NCBI GenBank assembly: GCA_947652115.1
Contig: OX393563.1
Location: 2,481,970 to 2,545,969, forward strand
Length of the DNA: 64,000 nt
From: Blastomussa wellsi
Taxonomy: Eukaryota; Cnidaria; Anthozoa; Scleractinia; Plerogyridae
Direction of reading: 5' to 3'
The notes beneath the pieces were generated by a model. That model had not been told where the DNA came from. It made no database searches and saw only the letters and a list, made by a program, of their open reading frames with translations. Shown piece by piece: positions 11,607 to 25,300 of this stretch (position 1 is its first letter; every line of letters starts with the position of its first letter). A program made the position numbers and the translations under genes.

Positions 11607-14600
11607 CTGAAAAAAAGAAAATATATAGAAATCAGTAAAATTAGGTGAGAGGACTGTATATTCCGTCAAATGAATTTTCCGAAGTGGAACTGAATACAAA
11701 TTGAAGTCCAGTTTGAGTCATTTGAATTCCTTGTTTGAATACTGAGTTGATAAGAGGAATGTACTGCCCCGTCTGCCTTGTCTAAGCTCAAACTGAATTG
11801 TCACTTCTTGGCAAGCCGTTCGGGACAAATACATTCATAATTTGCGTACAGTAACTGCGTACAAAGTTTGGAAGGTACGTCATGGAGTTAGCATATAGTG
11901 GTTTGATAGTGATATCGATCTATAGGAACATGTACTGAATTGGTTCAAAAAGTTACTCCAGCCGTTTAAACTTCGACGTTATTAAGGAAGGTGGATGTTC
12001 AGCAGGGACTTTACTGATTAGCACGTCGTCTTTACTGGCTGAATAATGATTTAAAACTACACCAAGTACCTACCCAAAGTTTCTGCATGGTTTACATGAA
12101 ATCTCTCTATCTATATTACTATTAAAATTTATGTATCTGTTTAATTTCATTTTAAAATTTATTTATTTGTTTGAAAACTCCCATAGAATTGCAAAATTTG
12201 ATCTTCCCTGCTGTTCTGGTCCACGCGTAAACGTGTCATATTTGTGGCCCATGGTATATGAACTCATATACCAAAAATGCTAAAATGCTAAAAAACTCGT
12301 AAATTAGTTTATTAACTTATCTTTAAAACAATCGAATAAAGTTTTTTTTACATTCAATACACATGAATTTTAATAGATGAATTGTGTGAAACTGACGACT
12401 TACCAAGGTTACCTCCTCTGCATGCCTCGCCAACTTTCATGTGAACACATTTTGGGCAATCTTCACTTCGTTTAGCTGGAAAACAAAACTGACAATTACG
12501 CCTAGAGCGAAATTTATAGGTGAAAGCTATGTCCTGATTTTTTTAACCGATGTAGGTGCGCTAGTATGGACGGCATTTATCCGACTAACAAAAGGGAGAA
12601 CTAGCGAAAACAATGGTAGCTACTTGTAAACTGTATTAAACATAGGAAAGCGAAAGTGATTGAAATTAAATGCTAACTTACAATATAACAAACAACAAGT
12701 TCTACAAATAAACAAAAATAAAACAAATCAGAACAGAAAAGAAAAAAAATATTGCTTCTTACCTTTAGGTGGGCATCGGTGAATACATTTTTCTTCGGTG
12801 TAAAAGTTATTTTCATTGCCAAAACAGCCTCCATATTTAAACTGCTTGCAGCTTCCAACTTTTGAGTTAAACGCCCATCGAGTGATCTTTTCGCTACAAG
12901 GCCCTGGGTCAGTAGGCTGGTTACAGACATCCACTGAAAAGATTATTTACATAGGAAACGTGAAACTATATTAATTCATGATAAATTGAAAATAACACAC
13001 TGCTATAAAATGTATGAAACAAGTTATTTTAGTTTCGTTCGTTCAAATTCCGTAATTTTTCTCAGTAAAATAATACTTACAGCAGAATGTGGCTCATGTC
13101 GTTGTGGCCACGTCATTTCAAAAAGCGCTAAAACTTGATAAAGCAGGTAACATTCTAACATATCCTTTGTTATTCGTATTTGAAAAAAATCATGTATACG
13201 TTGTCTATGGAAGGTTGCCCTTAATATTTCACCTAACCTGAACAAGTGCGGTTGCAATCTTCCATGCTGATGAATCCATTCCAGCCACTTGGGTGACATC
13301 CACCGGCAATGATTGGCTCGCACTTATTGGTTGACGAGTTGAAAAAAAAGTTTCTGAAGTATGCTCTGCAGTTGCTTGCCGGAATGATCTGACAAATTGC
13401 TCCTAAGAAAATTTGAAACAAGTTAGATTCCTAGTAAGTAAATAAGTAAGTAATCTTTATTAACGTGGTCAAAGTACGCTTAGCTCATTACAATCAAAAT
13501 TGCAAATATAGCTACTTGATAGGTATTGCCTATTAAGAGATATCTACGTAATATATAAAAAATATTTGAATATTGTAATAAAATAAATAAATAAAACTAT
13601 ATAAGATTGAAGAAAAATAAGACAATGCATGGGACCATGTACAATTCATTGCAGCTTTTGAGAAGTCAATAATCCCCGATTCCTTTTATGCGACTTGAGA
13701 CTTGTATTCATCGCGCGCACATCTTCGAGAAATTGGGGGGATGGGAGGAGGGGGGGGGGGGGGTGGGGCTGCAGCCGCTCTCGACCCCCGGCTCGTACGC
13801 CTATGCGCCATGATTTTAGTCCATACTTTGTAGAGTAGAGTAGAGTAGACCTTGGGCATAATATCGCGCAAGTTGAAGATAAGTTGAAGATCTTTTCCTT
13901 TAGGATTGAGGAAGTGTTGTTTTCATGGTTCAGAACCTAAAAGAGACAGCTAGTACTTTTCACTTGGACGCCAATGTTTACAGTAACTGAAAGACTCTCA
14001 TACTCATTGGTTGAGAGTTATGACTGTACACCATGGACAAAATGTTGTCTGTTTGTTAAATATAATCTGAAGACGCAGCTATTGATGACCAGAAACCAAA
14101 TAAAAAACAAACAAAATTAATCTACGTGCAAACAACAACAGACATGCGTACCAGGGGTGCACGAGCCTTCTGCAACCTTCTCGATCTCTTTGCCTTGTCT
14201 ACAAGCTGTGGCCTTCATGATACAGTAATTATTGTATCTATTTGCATCTGAGCCACAGATTGGCAGAAAATCAGGTGGACAGTCCAAGTTTTCACGGCAG
14301 ACACATCGTGCTCCATCGCTGCTGTCATAAACACACTTCTCCCAAGGCTTACACAACACGCCGTCGCACCGATCTGTTAAATTAAACATCTTAGCATTTA
14401 TAAGATCATATTTGGAAATAAACTGAAAAAACAGAAAATAAACATGTATCGTTTGTGAAAGTAATTATCCTATATAGTGTCTGGATGTCGAGGATGTTGA
14501 AACCTCAGTTATCAGTTAGATGTTCGAAGATTTTTTAGCTATCAGGTGAAATGTCAGCCCATTTCTGAGCTATCGGTAAGTCTTTAACTTGCGGATCTCG

Positions 14601-17175
14601 ATCTTAGTCATTATTTCCAAAATGACTCTTAACATGACATGTAGTTAATAAAATTCTGATCGATTCTCAAATATCAGTCAAATCCCATCAACTTTGTTTG
14701 TGAACAAATCACCAAATCAGTTGGTATGATATTCAGGCCTAGATTCTATTTATCGTCTAATAATAAGCTAATTTTGTACTACACGTTAATTTATCCGTTT
14801 ATAACTTATTGTAATTCTGCCTGGTCGTCTACATATGTAACTAACTTAAATATAATATTTTGTTTACAAAAGCGTGCTATGCGAGCTATAACCAACTCAG
14901 ACTATCGAGCATTCTAATATAATTTGGTTTTATCAACTGGGTTGATAATGTCAATTGGCCACCGTAAAGAGATTCAAAAGCTGACGTTTCGAGCGTTAGC
15001 CCTTCGTCGGAGCGAAGGTGCCTGGAGCGAAGAGCGAAGTTTTATCAACCCAGTTGATAAAACCAAATTATATTGTTATACTTCCCACCGACGCAGCACC
15101 ACAGTTTCGTTAGAAACTTACCCCCTCTATCGAGCATTCTGCTCCCTTATTTGCTAAATTGGGCATCTCAGATATTTTTCAAGTCAACTCATTTCAAGTA
15201 TTTATGTTGCAATTATCATAACCAACTGCTGCCTCCGATGTTTCTCAATTTGTCCCCAACAATTAAGTAGTCAAGTTCACTGCTATGACACTAGATCAGC
15301 CAGTTGTCATCGATCATATCACTGTCGTATGCCAATATTCATCACTGCCTCAACAAGCTTTCCTACTTTTAAAGTGCACCTAACCCCAAAATATTTTTTT
15401 TCGCTAAAATAAACCTTTGAACCAGTTCGAAAAGCATTGCACCTTTCGTTTCTCCTTTTTTTTTTTTTTACCAAATTCTGACTATTTATAGCATTCAAAA
15501 GTTATGAAAAACTGTACATCGTTTGTTCCACGACCAAGTCAGAAGGGGCGTGGGTCTATTCTTGATTTGACGACACAAACTGATGTGTATGCATGTTTAC
15601 AAAGATTATATATTTTTGTAAAAGGGGGAAACGAAAGGTGCAGTGCGTTTCAAACTGGTGCAAAGGTTTATTTTAGCGAATAAAAATATTTTGGGGTTAG
15701 GTGCACTTTAAGAAAAAAAGATAATCGAATTTTTAATGAAAAGATTCTGAATTGGCCTAGATTGATAACCGAGGTGGCCTCCTTCTATAAGCCTGGTGGT
15801 TTCTTGGAGGTCTCCTCGCCTTTACTAATTCCGCCCCAATTAATTGTAACTTAATAAGTCCTTTACAATGTTGGGGAATAAATGATGATGATGACGATGA
15901 TGAACTGAAGACCTCTCACTAAGGCCAACAAATTAACGCTCATAAAAAAATCAAATTTCATAGTTTTTCATCCTTATCAAAAACAGCTTGCTTATCAGCC
16001 AAAAATCTGCATGTTTGACAATGAGCAAAATAAATATGTTGATCTTGAGTCTAAAATCTACGTTAAGTACCTTGGTGTACTTATTGATAAAAATCTTTCC
16101 TGGAAGCATGATGATGATGACGATGATGAACTGAAGACCTCTCACTAAGGCCAACAAATTAACGCTCATAAAAAAATCAAATTTCATAGTTTTTCATCCT
16201 TATCTAAAACAGCTTGCTTATCAGCCAAAAATCTGCATGTTTGACAATGAGCAAAATAAATATGTTGATCTTGAGTCTAAAATCTACGTTAAGTACCTTG
16301 GTGTACTTATTGATAAAAATCTTTCCTGGAAGCACCATATTGATGCTATTGCCACAAAGATTAGTAAAAATGTTGGGCTTATTGCAAAACTACGTCATTA
16401 TGTACCTCGGAAAATACTATTGAATTTTTACAAATCATTAATCCATCCCTATTTAACATATGGTCTTCCAGCCTGGGGTCAGGCAGGTAAGATGTATCTT
16501 AATAAAATTCTAATTCTCCAGAAAAGGGCACTTCGTCTGCTGTTTTTCGCAGATGTTCGTGATCATGCAATTCCATTATTTCTTGAAGCTAACGTTCTTC
16601 CCATAACATTTCTATATCATGAATGTGTAGCCAGTTTAATGTACGATATCAATAGTAACAATGCACCAATCAATATGTTGCATTTATTTAAGGAAACATC
16701 CAGCATTCATTCTTATAATACACGATCATCTACCTCTGGGAACCTTTATGTTCAAAACTCTAGACTGGAAATACAAAGGCGTTCTTTATCTCGACTTGGG
16801 GTAAGACTATGAAACTATGGAATGAGATACCATGCCGTATGAGGGTTTTGCCAAAAAAAACATTTAAAACGGTTCTTCGAACGTCGCTATTAAATATTTT
16901 GCAAAACGAAGATGACTCTATTCAGATCCCTGCGATAATTAAGAAAGTTGGAGAAGTTGAATAATTTGTTGTAAATAGCCAAGCTCCTTGTAAACGGTGT
17001 TTTTCTAATTAGTAAGTAAAATATAGTTGCGAGTAGATTTGTTGGTCTTTAATTATTAGCTAATAGATATTTGTCAATAATCAGTCCTTTTGTAATTTGT
17101 ACCTTTAATTTGTTAAACTAATTGTTGTTGTGTAAATTTGTCTTTCAATAGGTGTGTTCGTGTGTTTGGCTTATC

Positions 17176-17207
<32 letters not shown>

Positions 17208-19319
17208 GGGTAGGCCATCCACTAACTATTATATTTGGTTTTAATAAAGTTGTTGTTGTTGTTGTTGTTAAAAAATACTGAAGCCTGATTGAAAATACCT
17301 TTACACAACGGCACAATATCAGACCACTGGCCATCTGGTTGGCAGGTTAGCTTTGATTCCCCATCCAGCTCATATCCTGCATTACAAGAGAAAGTCACAG
17401 TACTGCCAATAGCGAAGTCATCACCACTTCGTTTGCCATTTTTGGGAGGAAGAACGTCGAGATCCCAGCAAGACGAGACTGTTGGTTAAAAAAAACCACC
17501 GCTTAGTTTTAAGTAGCCTGTGTGCAGTCGTACTCTGTCTCCAATTTCTTCGCACGGAAAAGGAAGTGGAAATAGGACACGGTTGTACACAGGGATAAGT
17601 TTTAACTTTACCAATTACCAATTTTACCCTGACAGTAATGTACATTATGTAAACCTGCATCTCAAACTTCACCCTTTGCATTTATCATGCTAACATATCT
17701 ATTTTTGCACATGACGTAGAAATTCAAACACAGAACCCTTGGGTACAATTTTCGCATGATTGCAAAAACGTGAGATTCTGTTCCTGATAGCTGAATGTCA
17801 GACTGAAGTTCCTCTACATCTTCACTGTACCAAATAAGAAACACAGAGGCATATCCGCTTACTCTCGCAGGTTGGCTGTTCTCCAGTCCATTCTCCGCTT
17901 GGCAGACATTTTCGTTTGCTTGCGCCAATCAACTTGGTATTTATCTCACAACCGATCTCGACTTCCGTGCCTACAATGAATTCCTCTAGTCTGTCCTCTC
18001 TGAAGCCCTTCTCCGGCCTCCCTGGGTCAGGACATGAGGCTACAATGGAAAAAGGAAACAAATATTAGAAGAAAACTGCCTTTGGCATGAATGAGAATAT
18101 TTATTGCAACTTCTTCCAAATCCTTATTCGTAGGAAACGAGAGATCAAATTTTGTAGAAGCATAGAATACCGCTCGCACTGCAGAAACCCAGCTGTCCTT
18201 AACATGGGTTATGACCGGTGTGTTGCAATCTAGGGCCACAAGTCCTCTGCTCGATTATGTCGATTTCTTGATCAAAGACACTCCTCTGTCAGTTGTTTTA
18301 AGGGTACCAGTGACGTTTAGGGCAAGGCGAAATAAAAAGGATGGGGAAGGAAACCAGTGTAAATCAGGGGATGAACACCCTATTTGAAAACGTACATAAA
18401 GCGCTAACCACAAAACGTTGGAGGATATAAATTCCGTATAAATTCGACAGCCACTGTTCCTTTGGTTCCTTGTTTGTCCTCGAAAGTGACTGAATACTTG
18501 TCGTCATTAATTGCGTCAATCTTGGCGAAGGTGTACTTTCCAGTTCGGACGTGCTTAGCTATGACTCGGCTGCCAATGTAGATGTGCCTCGGAGATGGAA
18601 GGATATCCTCCACTATAATGTAGTGTTGCGTTCCTGGTCCTAATATCACGATTTCCTTCTCCTCTTCATCAGGTTTGGTCAAGACTGTGACGACGTTTTC
18701 CCATTTTTGTTTGATTAAGCCACGGATGAAACGAATGCCTTTCCTGATGAAAACAGGGGTGTCGACTCCAGCACATGCTATTCAAAAAGTAAAGTAAACC
18801 AATGATAAGTTTTTATTTGTAAAAGTTCATTTAATCGACCTGAACAGGAAATTCAAAGGGTAGCAGGGTGCCACATGATGCTTTTATTATGCTTATACTT
18901 GACCGAGAACTGTAATAACTATATACAAATGTATTAGCTTATGAATGATGATTGGTGTTTTAAAGGGATTGACAATTTAAAATAAGGGTAAAGTAAAGCG
19001 AGTCGATCCAAGCATGGCGAGACAGAATAGAAGAGACAAGAAAGAAAGAGAAGAGAGCAGAAGAGAGAAATGAAAGAGAAAGGATAAGAGATAGTGTAGG
19101 AGAGAAGCAAAGAGGAGTGGAGTGAAGAATCGAAGGAGGATTTAAAATGAATTGAAAACTGAAGTGACACGAAGAGAAAAGAGTAGTAAAAATCCCGGTG
19201 GGGAATCGCATTTGAAAGGGGCGGGGATGCTCTTATCGTGTCGCTTAGGGGTGTAAATTTCTGATTTTTGTCTCACTTAGGGTGTTCTGGGAAAAACGCT
19301 GTTATGTTTAGAGGGGGCA

Positions 19320-19356
<37 letters not shown>

Positions 19357-22300
19357 GTATAACAATCCGGCACTCTAGACGAAGAGCTAACGCTCGAAAC
19401 GTCAGCTCTCGAATCTCTCTACGGTGGCCAATTCACATTCAACCCAGTTGATAAAACCAAATTATGCTGTTACATTTAGTTGTGAAGTCTTCGTTTAGGG
19501 TTTCACACGAAGAAATATAAAAATATTTATTTAATATGTATATTTCTAATTCGTTTTATTTACTCAGTTTATAGAATCAAAGTTTTCGTGGACTCTTTTA
19601 GGGATAAAAAAAAAAAGCTTGGGCCACGCCCAGATCGGTCTCCTTTAGAGGTTTAATTACAAATTTCCAACGAGCATCACCTCTCCTTTCAAATTCAAAT
19701 ACCCCCGGGGTAAAAATGCGTAGAAAAGAAAGCGAAGGTATAAGAGGGAAAATAGAAACTGTGAATCCTAGAACAGACAGTAAGAGCATTAGAAAGAATG
19801 GCAAAAAGAGGTTATGAGCTGAATTGCGAGGAACATGATACCACAAGGAGGTCTCTTCAACGGTTCTGACATTGCGGTCGCAATAGTATAGAGAATTTAT
19901 TTACCGACACAATACGGCTGCACCCCAGTCCATTTCCCTTCACCACTGCAGCTCCGCTCATAAGATCCATATATGATGTATCCTTTGTTGCAGTGAAAAG
20001 AGACCTTTGAACCGTACTTGAAAACTTTGGTTCCGTTTCTTGTACCATACTGCGGTATACCAGGGTCTGTACAAGTTATAGCTGAAAATCAAAACACAAA
20101 TAAAGTGAAACTTATGAGTCTCTTTGGCGGTGGTGGTGTTGGCGTGTTTTCTTTGATAACGCATGGTGAAAAAAAGAGTTATATTTCTAAGAATAGGAAA
20201 CTATTGCGTGAAACTTGTCTGTACTCTTGGAGCTCTGCCTGTTAGAGGCTTTTCCACCATCCATGATGTTGAGTCACGAGTTCTTATTAAAATAATCCGA
20301 GCAAGAGCATGAGCGCAGTTTCAATTTTCTTTCGCGGATCGCCAGGACAAGTTAAGCCAAGTTTCTACTCTCTCCAATGCCTAGCTCTTTTCTATTATTG
20401 GAACATTAGATTGGCAGGAAACGCGTCTGTGGTCAAAATATTGTAAATGGGAATGGAGCCTGGTACCTACAGTGTATCTATAGATAATTTAAATGTTTCA
20501 ACACTTAACATTTTTAGTATTTTACACTTTGTTCTTGTTCTTAGGAAGATGCAGGCTAACTCAAGCAAGCTTCCATGCAAACTCAAGCATATTAATGACT
20601 GAACTAAAAAGAATATAAAACTTGAAGTGCCTATGAAATGAAAAAAATGAGCTTATTTGAAAGGCCTTTAAAAATGAAGAAAAATGGCGTTTTCCGTTTT
20701 GTGATATCTCTTCTCGTTCCAGAGATATTCAAGATTTTAGAATTATGCAAATTAGGTACTGATGATGTCATAAGGTGTGATAGCATGGGTGTGAAAACAT
20801 GAAATATAGCATATCTCTGCAAGTCACGGTGCAATGAAATTGAAACTTGGGGAGCATGTTATAGCCTAAGAAATGCATCAGATTGTGTATATTTTGGTGT
20901 TGCTATGGCAACAAATCCGGTTCCAGATCTCCAATATACCGGAATAATCATTCCCGTATTTGATCTTAGCAAACATCGTCCACTTCCTAAAGGTTAATTA
21001 GGAGAGCTATTGAAATATGGGCATTGTTCACGCTTTAAATGGGATCAATCATTTGCCCAATACAGTCACAAATGTGTGATATTTGATTTAAAGAGGAAAC
21101 AGGCTGGAACCAAGATTGTCGCCGTAGCAACAACAAAATATGTATCAAGAGGTGCATTTCTTAGTGTGCAATGTGTGTGCAAAGTTCCAATTGCATTGCA
21201 TCATTACTTGCAGAGATATGCCATATTTTGTGTTTTTACACCCATGCTATCACACCTTATGACGTCATCACTACCTATTTTGCATAATAAAAATCTTGAA
21301 TATCTCTGGAACGAGAGGAGATATCGCAAAAAGGAGAACGCCATTTTTCCTCATTTTTAAAGGCCTTTCAAATAAGCCTATTTTTAAATAGCTCACTTTT
21401 TCATTTCACAGGCACTTTAACATACCTTTACAAACTGGAGCCTGACCAACCCATGTCCCTTTTTCTCCACAAGTCAGGCTGTCTTGTCCTTCGATTTTAA
21501 AACCATCATGACAAGTGTAATGCACTTGAGCTCCAAACACGAAGCCGCCACCAAACATCTCCGCGTCAGGCACTGTTGGCGGGTTCTTACATGAGATAGC
21601 TGTTACAGAGTAAAGCGAAACGAAAGAAACTAACGTCATCAGTGATTCTATAATCTGAACTTTACAGTTACCAATGAGCTAATTATAAGCTAAGGGGTCT
21701 ATAAACGTCCAGAAATGGACAATGTGCTTGGGATAAAGGAAATATTGTCCAAGTGTGTTTGGAAAGCAGGAGAGTATTAAAAAAGAATCATTTGCTATTT
21801 TTGGTAGGGGGCTAATTCGTATTGTGCTTGTATCTGGAAAGAAAGTGTATTTCTTGGCACATTCAGATATTTGACGTGGTCAGGCAATGCGATATTTGTT
21901 ACACAGGAACACGACGTTGCAAAATCGAATATTTAACAATTATTCCACGAGTGCGCGTTGGATATGAGATGGTAGATAGCCAATGAGGCGCGTATATAAA
22001 GTAGACAACGTTAGTTCGTTGGAGCTATCAAAGGAGTCTTGCAATGAGCAACACATGTACAAGGTTTTGACCGCAAATTGAACTCGTCGGGTAGTTGTTT
22101 TCAAAAGGAAAATAGCTAAGAACGTATCACGCTTTGTTTTCCAATATCTTCCTCGTGGTCTGTTAGGTGCATTTTGTGTCGACTAAGGGTAGGTACTTTG
22201 TAATTTTAGCAACTCCTTGAGCAAAAATGTTGCAGCAACATCACACAATCTCATTAAGATGTTATCAAATAATATTGTCATCTTACGTTTGCAAATCGGT

Positions 22301-25300
22301 TGAGTCTGGCTCCACGTTTGGTTGGCAAGGCAGGTTCTTGTCTTGGAACCTTCCAGCACATACCCGGGCAGGCATTTGAAACTCACCACATCACCATACT
22401 GGAACAGCCAGCCTTCACGCTTGCCATTTACGGGAGATCCCGGATCCCCACAGCTTACGGCTGTTAAGAAGATAAACCAATTTCAAAACAACAACAACCA
22501 CAGCAGTAATAACAACACAAATAAATAAACAAACAAACAATTAGACAGCCAGGCAATCCGAAGCAAGAATTCGGAGCAAAGGAGAATTGTATTCGTTAAA
22601 GTTATTCTACACGCGCAATGCAAACACAGTTCAAAGCATGGTTTTCGGGATAGAGGATTTCGAAAATTATAACATGTGCACTTCCGCACTTTTCTCGTGA
22701 AAATTGAGACTGTTAGCATTTTCTGTGTTTTTGCTATTGGCTGCAACTTCAATATTTGAGGTTGAAATTAAGTAGAAGTACATTATATTTGCAATACGTA
22801 GTACATAAAAACTTGTTTTGTGTTCGAGAGCTCATCTACAAAAGTGACCATACGCATTTATTAGCATTTGAACTCTGAAGAACATATTGAGTGGAAATTT
22901 ATGAAGTACGAATTGAGAAAAAAAATTCGAAATTAATAGGGAGCTTAAGATACCACGACTGCGACGTCGTGGGCAAAAAATGGGTTTATATTTTACCTAC
23001 AAATCGCGCGGTGCCCTAAAGTCATTTCCTTTGTTTATCACTGTCAAAGCTATCACGAAACTGAATCTATGACACAACGATAAATTCGAAATAAAAATGA
23101 GAAAATTAACCGTCCTGGCTCACGTTCTCCACACAACGCAGAATCTGGTCATTTCACGTTGTTAGGGAGCTTAAGCAATGACGACGGCGACGGTTCGGAC
23201 GACGCCTGCTTAAAGGTGGATTTCCACTGTCGCGTAATTTTTTACGTGCGTAAATAAAATTAGAGACGATGTATGGAAAACGTGCGTACACGTTTACGCA
23301 AGTCGTTCATACTTTGTCTCTAAATTTTTTTACGCACGTAAACGCACGTAAAAAAATACGCGACATGGTGGATTTCCACCGAGATATGATGGGCCATTAA
23401 AATAATTATGCTAATCACGCGCGCTATTTTATCGTTTCACGGTACATTTTGCGGTAGCTGAAAGGAAAGACTAATAACGGAGTACATGGCAAAAACCTTC
23501 ATAGCTCGCAAGCATCGATTTTATGGAACAATATAACATATAATTTATGGAAAAACCAGACAAAATGTTTTAAACGATACCGACTCAAAACGTCCTTCGA
23601 GTCGTTGTTCCCAAGGCTATAATCCTCGAGTAACGAGCTGAGACGTGTTAACTATACAAAAATGTTTCAAACGATACCGACTCAAAACGTCCTTTGAGTC
23701 GTTGTTCCCAAGGCTATAATCCTCGAGTAACGGGCTGAGACGTGTTAACTAAATATTTTTTCCTACCCAAAAGTTGCTCTTCATATAGTTCACCGTGCTT
23801 GTTTACGAGAATAACGATGATTTATCGCGCTTGTGAGCAAATCCGTATAGAAAAATCCGACATATTGTTCGTGTGCGCACGCTATAAATCGCGCGTAAAA
23901 TTCCGCGCAGTAAGGATGCGCAATGCAATAGCGAGGAATCGCCTTAAAATGAACATAAAAATGAACTTACCCACGCAGGACACATTGGCTTTAGTCCACT
24001 GTCCATTTGATTGACACGTGATTGTAAATGGTTGTCCAAGTCGAAAGAAGCCCTCCTTACACAAAACCTTAACAGTGGACCCAACTGTATTGTTACCCAC
24101 AGCTATGGCATTTTTAGGAGCGTCTGGGGTAGGGCAAGTCGTAACTGTAAAGAAACATGGAACGGAAAGCTTTTCAAACTGACACTGTATTTCGCCCCCT
24201 CCATTTGAAGTACAGTATATGGCTTACATAACGCTTTAAATTAGGCTGCGTACGTCTCATAATTTTTTAATATCCCCCACATTAAAAAGTTGCTTTGATT
24301 TCTTTTGTATCCACTTTACCACACTTAAACCTCTCAAAAAACCCTCAAAAGGTTCAGTTATACGGACCATGTCGCCATGTGACCAAACTTGAGATCGATG
24401 AGGGTGTTTTGTCGTTCACAATTTTGTAGAGTAGTTAAATAAGAGTTAATAAGAATGCCGGCATTTCGGACACCCTGCGGCCTCGCCAAAATACAACATC
24501 TTAGCCGTATGCCTTGTTGCATTATATCTTAATTTATGCCTTGTTGCATTATATCTTAATTTATGTCTTGTAGCATTATATCAATTATCACAGCTATAAC
24601 TTTGGCTCTAACTAGGGCCCAGGTCCCTGGTCTTAGAGGTTTTCTCCTTTCTCTGAAGCGACGAAAGTCGTCGCGCAAGGCGTTTTTCGCCATTTCGCGA
24701 GTCTGAAACAAGGGAAATTTTCAAAATAATCAGTTGACCGGTTACACTGGCTTTTGGTAGAGATTTATGCTCGTAAATGTTTTTCGCACAGATAATGTAT
24801 TGTTGGAAATGACAAAATGCTTAGAATAATGAAAATTATTTCTTCAAGTAGAGTTCCCTTTCAGTTTTTCGAAATAATCAAATTAATGACGTAAGCTACA
24901 ACTGGGAAGCAAAGGGATTAAATTTTGTAAAAAAGAAAACATCACACAAACGTCTACATTTAATTGGGAAGAGTAATATCGCAAATAGATTAGGTACTTT
25001 TCCTTACAAACTGTGAAAGCAGCTGATTATTTAAAATCCCTTGTACAACAGTAGCTAACAGGGAAAGGCCTGTTATGTGGGTGTGGGCTGAAGCGTGACT
25101 TGGTTTATTCCTTTGTCTTGCGTTACTTTTGCCTTCATGATCAAGCACTAGGCACCCCACAGAAATTGTTATAGACTCTAGCCCACCACTGAAAGGGAAA
25201 TTTGGCCAGGAAGGGAGTACCGGTCAGGCAAATGTGTTATCTAACTCCCGGTACACAAGGTAAATGTCTTACCCCCTACCCCGTCTCGGAGGGTAAATAT

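Larger units (their letters stand above)
14700..15895 (+). mobile_element. LINE fragment interrupted by two non-autonomous elements
   Basis: A reverse-transcriptase C-terminal frame (LYYTLIYPFITYCNSAWSS, LQKRAMRAI) is broken at 14916 by a hairpin element, resumes at 15127 (FAKLGISDIFQVNSFQV), and is broken again at 15369-15711 by a TIR MITE. The 3' end is a gatgatgatgacgatgatg tail near 15882-15902, typical of LINEs with microsatellite tails. Confidence 0.75.

Noticed and set aside
13686..13871. Proline-rich open frame on the minus strand
   Set aside because: It comes from the G-run at 13735-13768 and has no homology or splice support.
13403..14151. Possible Ig domain between Kazal and Kunitz, as in WFIKKN
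   Set aside because: I looked for the Cys...Trp...Cys pattern and phase-1 borders and found neither; the intron holds a G-run and spacer only.
18027..18239. Hydrophobic FLLIFVSFF stretch that could be a signal peptide for a separate downstream gene
   Set aside because: The stretch is the polypyrimidine tract before the CCP5 acceptor read in frame; there is no suitable ATG close by and no donor after it.
18934..19211. Ser/Leu/Phe-rich open frames on the minus strand
   Set aside because: They mirror the purine-rich tract on the plus strand and carry no domain.
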